A stretch of DNA of 64,000 nucleotides from Desulfosudis oleivorans (GCA_020723305.1 DYJC01000005.1:1-64000), one strand, 5' to 3'. Shown: positions 53,361 to 63,627, counted from the first letter of the stretch. Made by a program: numbers and translations. The notes: generated by a model not told the origin, from the sequence alone.

Positions 53361-54620
53361 ATGCCCATCAGCCACTCATTTTATAACCGCCTTTCCCGGA
53401 TTTTGCCTAGGATTGTCGAACATTATGAAACCCCCTTTCACATATATGATGAGATCGGAATCCGGGAAACCGGTCAACGACTGATCGAACATTTTTCAGG
53501 TATTCCCGGATTCCGGGAATACTATGCTGTGAAAGCCCTGCCCAATCCGGAAATTCTAAAAATCATGAAAAGCATGGGATTCGGGTTTGACTGTAGTTCA
53601 ATAGCAGAACTAATCCTCAGCCGGAATATCGGGGCCATGGGCGAGGAACTCATGTTCACATCCAACAACACCAGCCGTGAGGAATTTCTTTTTGCCTGTA
53701 AGGACGGTGGCAGCATCCTGAACCTGGATGATATTACACTGATATCAAAACTAACCGAAATCCCGGAACAGATATGTTTTCGATATAATCCAGGCTCCCG
53801 CAGAACCGGAAATTCGATTATCGGCAATCCCGAAGAAGCAAAATATGGTGTTCATCATGACCAGATCGTGGAAGCGTATCAGACCATGCGAAATCTTGGT
53901 TCAAAACGCTTCGGGCTTCATACCATGCTGGCATCCAATGAACGGAACTATGTCTATATGGTCGAAACAGCCATCATGCTTCTTGAACTGGCGGAATTCA
54001 TATCCAGGGAGCTTGCTATCCGGTTTGAGTTCATCAACATCGGTGGCGGGTTTGGGATTCCCTATAAACCGGAAGATGCGCCGCTCGACATGATCCAGAT
54101 GGCATCTGAAATCACAAAAGCATTTATTTTATTCAAAGAGAAGAACGGCTATATGCCGAAACTCTATATTGAGAGCGGCCGATACATGACCGGCCCACAT
54201 GGTGCGCTGGTGGTAAAGGCTATCAATGAAAAAAATACATACCGGAAATATATTGGTGTCGATGCATGCATGTCCGCACTCATGCGCCCTGCTTTATATG
54301 GTGCTCATCATGAAATTACGGTTTTTAGAAAAGAGACAGCCAAAAAAACAATGATCGCGGATGTGGTTGGATCTTTGTGCGAGAACAATGACAAATTCGC
54401 CATCCAGAGGCCCCTTCCGGAGATTCACACCGGAGATCTGCTCATTATCCATGATACCGGAGCCCATGGCCATGCAATGGGATTTAACTACAACGGAAAA
54501 CTCCGACCCAAGGAACTGCTTCTCAGACAGGATGGTGATGTTGAGCTGATCCGCAGGGAAGAAACCATTGCAGACCATTTTGCTACACTCGAATTTAAAA
54601 AGGATATCTTGACCCTGTAA
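53361..54620 (+). CDS. lysA: Diaminopimelate decarboxylase-family PLP enzyme
   Basis: Removes CO2 from meso-diaminopimelate to give lysine, the last step of the pathway. 419 residues, alanine-racemase-like barrel: PLP-binding Lys58 in EYYAVKALPN, a glycine-rich NIGGGFGIPY loop, ESGRYMTGPHGALV, and catalytic Cys in DACMSALMRPALYG. The C-terminal DTGAHGHAMGFNYN is typical. Related decarboxylases for other amino acids exist, so the substrate assignment is by family. Confidence 0.9.
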   Translation: MPISHSFYNRLSRILPRIVEHYETPFHIYDEIGIRETGQRLIEHFSGIPGFREYYAVKALPNPEILKIMKSMGFGFDCSSIAELILSRNIGAMGEELMFTSNNTSREEFLFACKDGGSILNLDDITLISKLTEIPEQICFRYNPGSRRTGNSIIGNPEEAKYGVHHDQIVEAYQTMRNLGSKRFGLHTMLASNERNYVYMVETAIMLLELAEFISRELAIRFEFINIGGGFGIPYKPEDAPLDMIQMASEITKAFILFKEKNGYMPKLYIESGRYMTGPHGALVVKAINEKNTYRKYIGVDACMSALMRPALYGAHHEITVFRKETAKKTMIADVVGSLCENNDKFAIQRPLPEIHTGDLLIIHDTGAHGHAMGFNYNGKLRPKELLLRQDGDVELIRREETIADHFATLEFKKDILTL

Positions 54621-54640
54621 CCCTCTTTACCAGGACACCC

Positions 54641-56332
54641 ATGGATAACCGGAACTCCTTTCCCCAATCCGATACGGAACATGCCTTTCCGTATCTGTAC
54701 TGCGAGCTTCCCTGCACCGGAAACACATGGAAAGTCATTATTGCGGATGATGAAATGGAAACCCATCATGTGACCCGGATGGTTCTCCAGAACTATTCAT
54801 TCGAAGGGAAAAAACTCTGTTTCCTGAGTGCCTATTCCGGTGAGGAGACCAAAAACCTTCTTCATCAGCACCCGGATACGGCAATTCTCCTGCTGGATGT
54901 GGTCATGGAAAAGGATAATGCAGGGCTGGACGTGGTGAAATATATCCGGGAAGAATTAAACAACCGGCTGATTCAGATTATCCTGCGAACCGGCCATCCA
55001 GGATATGCACCTGAAAATACAATCACTGCGGAGTATGGCATCAATGATTATAAATCCAAAGTTGAACTGACCTCCCAGAAACTGTTCACCTCGATAACCA
55101 CACTGCTTCGATCCTACTGTCTTTCTTACCGTTACAACAAGCTCAATCAAACACTATCTGCAGAACTGGAAAAAAGACACCAGGTGGAAATCGAGTTACA
55201 AAAGGCAAGAATTACTCTCGAACAACGGGTTGAAGACAGAACCCATGAACTGGAAGAGACAAACCGCCTGTTAAAAAAAGAGATCAAAGCACGTGCCATT
55301 GCTGAAGAATCTCTCCGCAAAAGCGATGAAATGACCCGGGCATTGCTGAATGCGACCATTGATATTGCCTTTCTGGTTTCACCCGATGGTCAGATTTTAT
55401 CCATCAACGAGACAGCTGCAAAACGTTTCAATACCAATATTGGTAAGTTTTCAAAAAACTCTTTATCTAATTTTTTCCGGCCAAAAACCGCCCGATCTTT
55501 GAAAAAGAGACTGGATCAGGTCATTCAATCAGGAGTTCCTGCCCGTTTTGAGGAGATGCTGGAAGATAAAATCTTTGAGGTACGGATCTTTCCTGTTTTT
55601 GGAAAAAATACCACTATTGAGAAACTGGCCATTTATGCCCACGACATCACCGATAAAAAACAGGCTGAGGTCAGGATTCACAACCTCACCTATGATTTAA
55701 TCAAGGCCCAGGAAAATGAAAGAAAAAGAATTGCACGTGATCTTCATGATCGTGTTGCTCAGGATCTGTCAACCTCACGGATAATCTGTGAGACATTGTT
55801 TGATCCCCACCCTGCTGTTTCGGATGAAATCCGATTTAGGATAGCAAGGCTCTCCGGAATGCTTCAGAAAACAATCCGCAATATCCGGGATATTGCCTAT
55901 GATCTTAGGCCACCGATACTCGATCAACTGGGTCTGGTAAAAACGGTTTTCCGGTATTGCGAAGACTTCTCTGAAACCGAAAATATCCCGATTGATTTTC
56001 ATTCCGCAGGTGTTGACAACCTCAACCTGGAGGCGGATATGGAGATCCACCTATACAGACTCATACAAGAAGCCCTCAATAATGTACGGAAACACGCAAA
56101 GGCAACTCGGGTAAGAATCAACATGGTCGCGTCATTTCCAAATCTGCTTCTCCGGATAACCGATAATGGAACAGGCTTTGATGTTAATAAACACAATACC
56201 GCAGAAGTGAACCGTAAACATATGGGTTTGAGAAGCATGGAAGAGCGTGTTATGTTACTGACCGGAAATCTGGATATTCAGTCCAGACCAGGAGCCGGCA
56301 CACGGATATTGATTGAAGTCCCCATTACATAA
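54641..56332 (+). CDS. Hybrid sensor: N-terminal receiver, PAS, NarX-type histidine kinase
   Basis: 563 residues. Receiver domain about 30-150 with acceptor Asp86 (LLLDVVME), a coiled coil, PAS domain about 230-340, HisKA_3 dimerisation domain with phospho-His369 (ARDLHDRVAQDLS) and a HATPase domain ending GLRSMEERVMLLTGNLDIQSRPGAGTRI. No membrane segment, so it is cytoplasmic. The receiver first suggests it is controlled by another kinase. The cognate response regulator is not adjacent; lysA upstream is unlikely to be related in function. Confidence 0.88.
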   Translation: MDNRNSFPQSDTEHAFPYLYCELPCTGNTWKVIIADDEMETHHVTRMVLQNYSFEGKKLCFLSAYSGEETKNLLHQHPDTAILLLDVVMEKDNAGLDVVKYIREELNNRLIQIILRTGHPGYAPENTITAEYGINDYKSKVELTSQKLFTSITTLLRSYCLSYRYNKLNQTLSAELEKRHQVEIELQKARITLEQRVEDRTHELEETNRLLKKEIKARAIAEESLRKSDEMTRALLNATIDIAFLVSPDGQILSINETAAKRFNTNIGKFSKNSLSNFFRPKTARSLKKRLDQVIQSGVPARFEEMLEDKIFEVRIFPVFGKNTTIEKLAIYAHDITDKKQAEVRIHNLTYDLIKAQENERKRIARDLHDRVAQDLSTSRIICETLFDPHPAVSDEIRFRIARLSGMLQKTIRNIRDIAYDLRPPILDQLGLVKTVFRYCEDFSETENIPIDFHSAGVDNLNLEADMEIHLYRLIQEALNNVRKHAKATRVRINMVASFPNLLLRITDNGTGFDVNKHNTAEVNRKHMGLRSMEERVMLLTGNLDIQSRPGAGTRILIEVPIT

Positions 56333-56347
56333 TAAAGGTATAAAAAA

Positions 56348-58060
56348 ATGAATACAGAAGCCCCATCAATACTTTCAACACCTTCAAACTTCATCAAAAC
56401 CATTATCTCGGAAGATGTTCAAAATAAAAAAAACAACGGCAAGGTCGCCACAAGATTTCCTCCCGAACCAAACGGATATCTTCATATCGGACATGCCAAA
56501 TCGATCTGCCTCAATTTCGGCATCGTACAGGAATTTAAGGGGGGAACATGCAATCTCCGTTTTGACGATACCAATCCGAGCAAAGAGGAAGTAGAATATA
56601 TGGAAGCCATCAAATTCGATGTCCGCTGGCTTGGTTTTGATTGGCAGGACCGGCTTTATCATGCATCCGACTACTTTGACCAGCTCTACGCATATGCAGT
56701 TGAATTGATTAAAAAAGACAAGGCCTATGTTTGCAGCCTCAGCCCGGAAGATACAAGGGCATACAGGGGAACCTTGCAGGAACCTGGAAAAGACAGCCCG
56801 TACCGAAACCGTTCCATTGATGAGAACCTGGATCTGTTTGAGCGTATGAAAAGGGGTGAATTCCCGGAAGGAATGCATGTTTTGCGGGCCAAAATCGATA
56901 TGGCTTCCCCGAACATGAACATGCGTGATCCGGCGATCTATCGTATCAAGCATGTCGCACACAACCGAACAGGAGATGCATGGCCGATTTATCCCATGTA
57001 TGATTTTGCCCATTGTCTGTCTGACTCCATTGAAGGAATCACCCATTCCCTCTGCACCCTTGAATTCGAAGACCATCGGCCACTCTATGACTGGATACTG
57101 GATCAACTGGATGTTCCATGCCATCCCCAGCAGATTGAGTTTGCGCGCCTGAATCTGAGTTACACCGTAATGAGCAAAAGAAAACTGCAAGTGCTGGTGG
57201 AACAGAAATTTGTGGCCGGCTGGGATGACCCGAGGATGCCGACCATTGCCGGAATCCGCAGGCGGGGATACACCCCTTTATCCATCCGGAATTTCTGCGA
57301 ACGAATCGGCATGGCCAGAAGGGACAGCATGGTGGATATGGCGCTACTGGAATTCAGCATACGGGAAGACCTGAATGAAAAAGCGCCCCGGCATCTGGGA
57401 GTGATTCGGCCTTTAAAAGTTGTGATTGATAATTATCCGGAAAGCCGGACAGAGGAACTGAATGCCCCGCTTCATCCAAACAACCCGGATATGGGTTCCC
57501 GAACCATTCCTTTTTCCAGGGAAATCTATATTGAAAAAGATGATTTTCTGGAAGACCCCCCGAAAAAATTTTTCCGGCTTTCACCCGGACGCGAAGTCCG
57601 ATTGCGGTATGCCTATTTCATTACCTGCACCCATGTTGTAAAGGATGAAAAAAACGGAGAAATTCTTGAGGTTCACTGCACCTATGACCCGGCAACACGC
57701 GGCGGCGATTCTCCGGATGGCAGAAAAGTAAAAACAACGCTTCACTGGGTGTCTGCTGCCCACGCCATAAACGCAGAAGTCCGGCTGTATGACCGCCTGT
57801 TCAATAAGGAAAATCCGGATGAGGGAATCAACGGATCTCATTTTACCGATTTCATCAACCCAGATTCCCTGGAAGTGCTTATGGATTGCAAAATTGAACC
57901 CGGACTTGGAAATGCAGCCCCAGGCTTTTCCTTCCAGTTTGAAAGACTCGGTTATTTCTGTAAGGACATCAAAGACAGTTCCAAGGATCACCCGGTTTTT
58001 AACCGCACCGTAACATTAAAGGATGCATGGATGAAAATTGCTGGAAAAGAGAAACCATGA
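56348..58060 (+). CDS. glnS: Glutaminyl-tRNA synthetase
   Basis: 570 residues, class I synthetase charging tRNA-Gln directly. HIGH motif as [30 protein letters not shown]-type loop VMSKRKLQ, and a C-terminal beta-barrel anticodon-binding region. Its presence suggests the genome need not rely only on the amidotransferase route. It begins 15 bases after the kinase gene. Confidence 0.96.
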   Translation: MNTEAPSILSTPSNFIKTIISEDVQNKKNNGKVATRFPPEPNGYLHIGHAKSICLNFGIVQEFKGGTCNLRFDDTNPSKEEVEYMEAIKFDVRWLGFDWQDRLYHASDYFDQLYAYAVELIKKDKAYVCSLSPEDTRAYRGTLQEPGKDSPYRNRSIDENLDLFERMKRGEFPEGMHVLRAKIDMASPNMNMRDPAIYRIKHVAHNRTGDAWPIYPMYDFAHCLSDSIEGITHSLCTLEFEDHRPLYDWILDQLDVPCHPQQIEFARLNLSYTVMSKRKLQVLVEQKFVAGWDDPRMPTIAGIRRRGYTPLSIRNFCERIGMARRDSMVDMALLEFSIREDLNEKAPRHLGVIRPLKVVIDNYPESRTEELNAPLHPNNPDMGSRTIPFSREIYIEKDDFLEDPPKKFFRLSPGREVRLRYAYFITCTHVVKDEKNGEILEVHCTYDPATRGGDSPDGRKVKTTLHWVSAAHAINAEVRLYDRLFNKENPDEGINGSHFTDFINPDSLEVLMDCKIEPGLGNAAPGFSFQFERLGYFCKDIKDSSKDHPVFNRTVTLKDAWMKIAGKEKP

Positions 58061-58427
58061 TGTACTTATTTCAGCTTTGATGCAGAGTAATCGCATTTGT
58101 TATTTGATCAGTCAAAATGTATCAAGGCTTTTCGGGCGGATATTGCCTCCTATCAATCTGCGATAATTAATCATCGCCATGCGAAAGGAATGATGAAGCA
58201 GTGGTCAGACAGTTCAAAAAGTATTGGCGTCAGTGATTGGCAAGCAGTCAATCCGACTAAATTTTCACTGCTTCAGCCTCAACCCGATAACCATCAAATA
58301 ATCAATGGCGGATTTTGGGGAGACAGGTTGCTCTTTTCAGAAATTTCAGATTATGTTATCCTTTATAGCGGAGTTCATAAAATATTACCGTTTTCATTAT
58401 GAATAAAACATTTCATGTGGAATAAAA
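58061..58427. other. 367-base gap; no gene called
   Basis: A 101-codon plus-strand frame (58097-58402) starts with TTG, has no ribosome site and no motif, so it may be noise or a decayed gene. No terminator with a T-run is evident after glnS. The dnaJ-like gene starts at 58428. Confidence 0.4.
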
Positions 58428-59234
58428 ATGGCTGAAATTGATTACTATAAGGTTTTAGGTGTCCATCAAGATGCAGATTCAAAGCAATTGAAAAATGCAT
58501 TTCGGGAACTGGCGTTTCAATATCATCCGGACCGAAATAAAAATAATCCGCAAGCATCCGAAAAAATGAAACAGATCAATGAGGCATATGCAGTCCTTTC
58601 CGATCCAAAAAAGAGACAGGCATATGATTCACTCAAATCCAAATTCGGTGAATCTGCATATGGAAAGTTCAGGAATGGATATTCAGAACGGGATATCTTT
58701 TCCGGCTCCGACATCAACCACATCTTTGATGAAATGGCAAAAGCATTCGGGTTTAGAGGTGTGGATGAGGTATTTAATGATGTTTACGGCAAAGGATTTA
58801 AAACCTTTGAATTCAAACAACCTGGTTTTTTTGCCGCCGGGTTTGTTTTCTCCAATCTATTCGGTAAAAAGCAAACCAACTCCAGAAAATCAACCTTTAA
58901 AAATCTAACGAACAGGGTAGTCAGGCATGCGATTGAAAAACTGAGCGGTATGGAATTACCAAACCATGGGAATGACATAACTGAAACCATTCATTTGACT
59001 CCCTCCCACGCAGCACAAGGCGGGCCATATGCATATTTTTTGAAGAAAAAAACAAAAAAACTGGTTATCAACATCCCAAAAGGTATCAAAGAAGGACAAA
59101 GGATCAGATTGGCCGGTATGGGAAAATCCGGATCTGCCGGCGGCCTCTCCGGCGATCTCTATTTAACGGTTGTATTCTCGAAATCCTGGTCTCAAAAAAT
59201 TCAGGAGCTTACAAACCGTCTGATCGGAAACTGA
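58428..59234 (+). CDS. DnaJ-domain co-chaperone (no zinc finger)
   Basis: 268 residues. J-domain at 1-68 with the essential HPD (FQYHPDRNK) that stimulates DnaK ATPase; no Gly/Phe-rich region or CxxCxGxG repeats, so it is not classical DnaJ. The C-terminal part has a DnaJ_C-like stretch (GIKEGQRIRLAGMGKSG...GDLYLTVVF). It resembles CbpA-like or specialised J-proteins. PAC2 follows after about 40 bases. Confidence 0.85.
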   Translation: MAEIDYYKVLGVHQDADSKQLKNAFRELAFQYHPDRNKNNPQASEKMKQINEAYAVLSDPKKRQAYDSLKSKFGESAYGKFRNGYSERDIFSGSDINHIFDEMAKAFGFRGVDEVFNDVYGKGFKTFEFKQPGFFAAGFVFSNLFGKKQTNSRKSTFKNLTNRVVRHAIEKLSGMELPNHGNDITETIHLTPSHAAQGGPYAYFLKKKTKKLVINIPKGIKEGQRIRLAGMGKSGSAGGLSGDLYLTVVFSKSWSQKIQELTNRLIGN

Positions 59235-59274
59235 TTCTGTTCATCTCCGACAGGTTGCAATAATAAGAGTAACT

Positions 59275-60141
59275 ATGACTGAAAAAGGAATCCATATTCA
59301 CTACCTTCCGGAACTGAAGCACCCCCTCATGATCATTGGTTTTGACGGGTGGGGAAATGCCATGAATATATCGAAAGGCATGGTTGTATACCTGAACAAA
59401 AAACTCAATGGGCAAAAATTCGCAGAAATCGATCCGGATCTTTTTTATCGCTATGATGCGGCAAGACCCTTTGTGCAAATAGAACTCGGAAGGATGCATA
59501 AACTCACGATGCCAAGCGGAACATTTTATGCAGTGAAAACCGCTCCGGACGAGCGCGACTTGGTTATTCTGGAGGCGGATGAACCCAACCTCCGATGGAA
59601 ATTTTTCAGGGAAGAGCTTTTATCTCTTTGCGACTCGCTGAAAATTGATATGATTATCAGTCTCGGAAGTATGTTCGACAATGTGCTTCATACGGACACA
59701 GTTGTATCGGGCATCTTATCTGATAAGGAACTGATCACCAAGTTTGCCGAAAAAGAAATCAACCTCATCTACTATCAGGGCCCTACTGCTATTCATGCTG
59801 TCCTGCAAGAAAACATCTCTGACAGGGGAATCAAGGGAATCAGCTTATGGTGTCACTGCCCCTATTATCTCCAGGAAACCGTTCATTTTGGACTGCTGGC
59901 TCACTTGGGGAAACTCCTCTCTTTTTTAGGAGAATTTACTCTTAATACCGATGAGTTGGAGAATTCATGGAATCATTTGAACCAAAAAATTGAAACCATG
60001 ATTAAAAACAAATCCGAAATCCAGGCTGTTGTAAATGATCTGAAAAAAGCAAAAGCAAGAGGGGTCTGGGAAAAAAAACAGGCATCCCTCAGGAAAGATG
60101 AGAAAATTATTCATCTGAAAGATTTCAAAGATCTGGAATAG
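59275..60141 (+). CDS. PAC2-family protein
   Basis: 288 residues. An N-terminal core of the proteasome-assembly-chaperone-2 family (LMIIGFDGWGNAMNISKG, LVILEADEPNLRW, IDMIISLGSMFDN, ISLWCHCPYYLQ), followed by a charged helical tail rich in Lys. In bacteria the function is unknown; no proteasome or ATP-grasp partner gene is adjacent. An intergenic stretch of more than 500 bases follows. Confidence 0.85.
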   Translation: MTEKGIHIHYLPELKHPLMIIGFDGWGNAMNISKGMVVYLNKKLNGQKFAEIDPDLFYRYDAARPFVQIELGRMHKLTMPSGTFYAVKTAPDERDLVILEADEPNLRWKFFREELLSLCDSLKIDMIISLGSMFDNVLHTDTVVSGILSDKELITKFAEKEINLIYYQGPTAIHAVLQENISDRGIKGISLWCHCPYYLQETVHFGLLAHLGKLLSFLGEFTLNTDELENSWNHLNQKIETMIKNKSEIQAVVNDLKKAKARGVWEKKQASLRKDEKIIHLKDFKDLE

Positions 60142-60530
60142 AAAAGCAGTATACCTCATTCAGCACATTATCTTTCTGGATGAAATTACCGATATCGGCT
60201 TTTATGAGTTATGAAAATAACGATCATAAAAAAAGCATTTCTTTTCACAGATTGAGCAACAAATGTAACAGCATTCAAAAACAACTTCCTTCCTGTCCTT
60301 ACAACCAACGATGATCAAAGGATTAAAAAAAAATTCTGCTGCCCTCCTTCTGGCACATATACTGCTTTACTATGAAAACAAAACAGTGCTACCACGGCTG
60401 ATAATAAAAAATGATTCAAGCCAAGCGATGGTGAGCCCTCCTTCGGTTTGATTCCAAAAGTCAATGGTAGCCAAAACAGGTTTCTCGGGTGTGCGTGCAT
60501 CTTTAAATAACGGCACCATTGGAAGCTTGT
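60142..60530. other. Gene-free stretch ending at an orphan terminator; possible small RNA
   Basis: No credible coding frame on either strand; the two minus-strand frames of about 60 codons lack ribosome sites. The following terminator is about 400 bases from the PAC2 stop, longer than a usual 3' untranslated end, so a non-coding transcript or a lost gene is possible. Confidence 0.35.
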
Positions 60531-60572
60531 TAAAAAAGGGCAATGCTTGGGGTTGCATTGCCCCTTTTTTTG
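60531..60572. terminator. Strong intrinsic terminator without a nearby gene end
   Basis: GGGCAATGC (60538-60546) and GCATTGCCC (60555-60563) form a perfect 9-bp stem with an 8-base loop, with A-run before and T-run after; it works in both directions. It lies 400 bases past PAC2 and 100 bases before the next gene. Confidence 0.8.
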
Positions 60573-60670
60573 GTTTCCCTTTACGATCCTCAGGTATTGA
60601 ATGATTATTTTATCAGGGCATACATTTGGGAAATATAATTTCAGGCAATAAACTCATAAAGAGAAACGTA

Positions 60671-61345
60671 ATGAATTACTACCATAAATGGGCAAATGGA
60701 CAATCTGTCGAACTCCCTGTTGGAAAAGCAGTTTGCGTAGGACGGAACTATGCGGATCATGCTGCAGAACTGAACAACCCTCTTCCAGTAAAGCCATTGC
60801 TCTTCATCAAACCGGAAACTTCCATTGTTTCCCTTCATGAACCAGTTGCCATACCAAAATCAAAAGGAGAGATTCATTATGAGGCTGAAATTGCCGTATT
60901 AATCGGAAAACACTTAAAAAAGGCCTCCCGAGATCAGGCGGTTGATGGTATCATCGGTATCGGAGTGGCCCTGGACTTGACCTTACGCGATCTTCAAACT
61001 CAGCTCAAAAAACAAGGTCACCCTTGGGAGAAAGCCAAGGCCTTTGACGGTAGTTGCCCCTTGTCGTGCTTTGAACCTGTAAGTTCATTTAACTCTTTGA
61101 ATAATATAGAAATTGAGCTTATGATATCCGATATTATCAGACAAAAAGGCTCCAGTTCTCAAATGCTGTTTGGTATTGCATCTCTGGTTGAATATATTAC
61201 CACCCATTTTACCTTAAAGCCAGGGGATGTGGTACTCACCGGAACCCCCAAGGGTGTCGGCCCCCTTCATCAGGGTGAAACAATTCAAATCAAATTATGC
61301 AATCAAATTTTGATTCAAACCATGATTATTGAGGAATTCTCATAA
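60671..61345 (+). CDS. Fumarylacetoacetate hydrolase-family protein
   Basis: 224 residues, the single-domain FAH fold: VCVGRNYADHAAELNNP, PLLFIKPETSIV, HYEAEIAVLIGKHLKKA with metal-binding acidic residues, LDLTLRDLQTQLKKQGHPWEKAKAFDGSCP and DVVLTGTPKGVGPL. Members act as decarboxylases, hydrolases or isomerases on 2-keto acids or acylpyruvates; which is not decidable here. ATG 60671 is preceded by AAAGAGAAA; an open frame from TTG 60626 is unlikely. Confidence 0.9.
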   Translation: MNYYHKWANGQSVELPVGKAVCVGRNYADHAAELNNPLPVKPLLFIKPETSIVSLHEPVAIPKSKGEIHYEAEIAVLIGKHLKKASRDQAVDGIIGIGVALDLTLRDLQTQLKKQGHPWEKAKAFDGSCPLSCFEPVSSFNSLNNIEIELMISDIIRQKGSSSQMLFGIASLVEYITTHFTLKPGDVVLTGTPKGVGPLHQGETIQIKLCNQILIQTMIIEEFS

Positions 61346-61421
61346 AGATGATAGAATCAATACGGTATGGAAACACATATAGAAAACGGATCTAAAATCT
61401 CTTTGAAAAAAGGAGACTATT

Positions 61422-62255
61422 ATGGCAATCCTGACCATTTCACGCCAGGTTAGCAGCCTGGGTGATGAAATTGCTGAAATCACCTCAGAACGCTTGGGAT
61501 ATACCTTGATTGACAAAGACATGATTCACGATCGCATCATTGAATTACCGGATGATTTTTCTCTTGAAATGAATTCATTGGAAAAAGAAAGCCGGCCCGG
61601 ATTTTTTCAAAGAATCTTCCACAACCAGGCAATCTACGTCAATCTGATCTCTACGATTGTTTATGATGCACTCAGTAAAGACAATATTGTTCTGAAAGGT
61701 CGTGGCGGACAATTCCTCCTTACGGACCGAGAAAATGTGTTAAATGCCAGAATTATCGCTCCCCTTGATTTTCGGGTTTCCCTATTCAAGACCCAACAAA
61801 ATATGGATGCTAACGTTGCTGAAGAACTGATCATCCAGTTGGATCGTGACCGTAACCGCTTTATTCGATATCTTTTTGGAAAAGATGCAACAGAACCGGA
61901 TTGGTATGATATTATTATCAACACCAAAAAATTCAATGTTGAATCTGCTGTAGATATTTTGGTCAGAAGAGCTGAATTTATTTCCAAGAATTTTCCCCTT
62001 TCATCAAAATTGAAGGATAACTATCGCGCATTGGCGCTCAAATCCCTGGTGGAGGTGATCCTTCAAAAACGGATGCCGGATTCCAGCTTTTTAAAAGTTG
62101 AATCCACTCCGGACGGTGTTGTTACCCTTTCAGGTTACATTGCATCACATCCTGAAAAAGAGGCTGCATGCGCGCATGCGGAAACCGTAACCGGCGTAAC
62201 ATCGGTCGTGGACAATATCCATGTCGCAAACTTTCCGGTAACAACCTGGCCGTAA
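61422..62255 (+). CDS. Cytidylate kinase-like protein fused to a BON domain
   Basis: 277 residues. The N-terminal 190 resemble the cytidylate kinase-like family (AILTISRQVSSLGDEIAE, GYTLIDKDMI, VLKGRGGQFLL, WYDIIINTKKF), but the usual glycine-rich phosphate loop with GK is missing, so kinase activity is doubtful. The C-terminal 75 residues form a BON-like domain (SFLKVESTPDGVVTLSGYIASHPEKEAA...GVTSVVDNIHV), normally found in envelope and osmotic-stress proteins. The stop overlaps rlmN by one base (TAATG). AAAGGAG ribosome site. Confidence 0.78.
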   Translation: MAILTISRQVSSLGDEIAEITSERLGYTLIDKDMIHDRIIELPDDFSLEMNSLEKESRPGFFQRIFHNQAIYVNLISTIVYDALSKDNIVLKGRGGQFLLTDRENVLNARIIAPLDFRVSLFKTQQNMDANVAEELIIQLDRDRNRFIRYLFGKDATEPDWYDIIINTKKFNVESAVDILVRRAEFISKNFPLSSKLKDNYRALALKSLVEVILQKRMPDSSFLKVESTPDGVVTLSGYIASHPEKEAACAHAETVTGVTSVVDNIHVANFPVTTWP

Positions 62256-63295
62256 TGAGTTCTGGATTGAAAATTCTCGAACTCACATTTGATGAATTCC
62301 TGAAGCTGCTTCACACCCGATACGGAAAAGGGATCTATCATGCCCGTGTTATCTATCGTGAAATATTTCAAAACGGAATCCTTGACCTGAAAAATATCCA
62401 TGATTTTTCAAATTCAAAAAATTTTGCCCATACCATTACATCTGATCTTGAAGTCAATACAGGAAAACTGATTGAGATAATAAAGGAAAATGGAACTACC
62501 AAATTTATTACGCGTTTGCAAGATGGTCATGAGATCGAATCGGTTGTCATACCTATGGCCACCCATAACACAATCTGTGTCTCTTCCCAGGTGGGGTGCA
62601 GGTTTGGCTGTAAATTCTGTCAGACCGGCCAGCTGGGTTTTGCCCGAAACCTCACAACAGAAGAAATTATCGGGCAGGTATATTCTGCAAAATTCAAACT
62701 GAACCTCATTGCGCGAAATATTGTTTTTATGGGCATGGGCGAACCGTTTGACAACTTTGAAAATGTGATACAGGCTGTCCGTGTATTGAATGACCAGAGG
62801 GGATTTAATGTTGCCCTTCGGTACATCACAATTTCAACCGTCGGGGAAAAAACCGCCATCCAAAAATTGGCAAACCTGAGGATGAAAGGGCTCAGGCTGT
62901 CGATATCATTGAATGCCTCAAATGACCGGGTTCGGTCCCAAATCATGCCATCACGCAAAATATCGTCCATGAAAACACTTCAGCATACACTTATTCATTA
63001 CCCTTTTTCAAAAAAAGAAACCATTTTTATCACCTATATTCTGATCCAAAATGTAAATGACTCATATGAAGATGCACTTGAACTTGCTGAATTTGTGAAA
63101 CCAATTCCGTCAAAAATAAATGTGATTCCCTATAACCCCCGTTCGGCATCACCCTTTGAATCCCCTTCTGAAGAGAAGGTTCTGCAATTCTGCAGCTGGC
63201 TGGCTGATTGCGGGGTTTTTGTTCGCAAACGCAGTCCAAAAGGCCAGGATGTAATGGCAGCATGTGGACAACTCGGTAAAATCAAGGAATCTTGA
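62255..63295 (+). CDS. rlmN: Dual-specificity 23S rRNA/tRNA adenine C2 methyltransferase
   Basis: Radical SAM enzyme that methylates A2503 of 23S rRNA and A37 of some tRNAs. 346 residues: cluster-binding CRFGCKFC, FMGMGEPFDN, LRYITISTVG, and the catalytic C-terminal Cys in MAACGQL. The start ATG at 62255 overlaps the stop of the kinase-BON gene; the frame remains open upstream to 62168, which is not needed. Confidence 0.95.
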   Translation: MSSGLKILELTFDEFLKLLHTRYGKGIYHARVIYREIFQNGILDLKNIHDFSNSKNFAHTITSDLEVNTGKLIEIIKENGTTKFITRLQDGHEIESVVIPMATHNTICVSSQVGCRFGCKFCQTGQLGFARNLTTEEIIGQVYSAKFKLNLIARNIVFMGMGEPFDNFENVIQAVRVLNDQRGFNVALRYITISTVGEKTAIQKLANLRMKGLRLSISLNASNDRVRSQIMPSRKISSMKTLQHTLIHYPFSKKETIFITYILIQNVNDSYEDALELAEFVKPIPSKINVIPYNPRSASPFESPSEEKVLQFCSWLADCGVFVRKRSPKGQDVMAACGQLGKIKES

Positions 63296-63366
63296 CAATT
63301 AGTTTATAATGCTCATAGTCATGAATTAAAAGCTGTCCAGACTGTTTTTTATGGAGGATAAAAAGT

Positions 63367-63612
63367 ATGCCGATTTATGAATTTAAATGTTTGAAATGTG
63401 AAGAATTTTTTGAATTGCTCGTGATGGGAAATGATAAAAAAAACGAACTGCAGTGCTCCAAATGCGGATCTGAAGACTTTGAGCGGGTACTCAGCACGAC
63501 AAACTACAGCATGCCAGGAGGGGGAAATTCACCGGATAAAAGCACACATACCCAAACAAGAACTTGTTCGGGCGGCTCTTGCACGACGTATAACATTCCA
63601 GGGCCCAAATAG
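63367..63612 (+). CDS. FmdB-type zinc ribbon protein
   Basis: 81 residues: MPIYEFKCLKCEEFFELL and CSKCGSEDFERVLS, the full two-knuckle form, then a Ser/Thr-rich tail with two extra cysteines (TRTCSGGSCTTYN). GGAGG ribosome site in front of the ATG. Third family member of the window; function unknown. Confidence 0.85.
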   Translation: MPIYEFKCLKCEEFFELLVMGNDKKNELQCSKCGSEDFERVLSTTNYSMPGGGNSPDKSTHTQTRTCSGGSCTTYNIPGPK

Positions 63613-63627
63613 ATCCGATTTTGGGAA

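Noticed and set aside
58097-58402. 101-codon frame between glnS and the DnaJ-like gene
   Set aside because: TTG start without ribosome site and no domain; could be a decayed gene, so not called as a CDS.
60315-60558. Two ~60-codon minus-strand frames in the gene-free stretch
   Set aside because: They overlap one another in different frames, lack ribosome sites, and one runs into the terminator stem.
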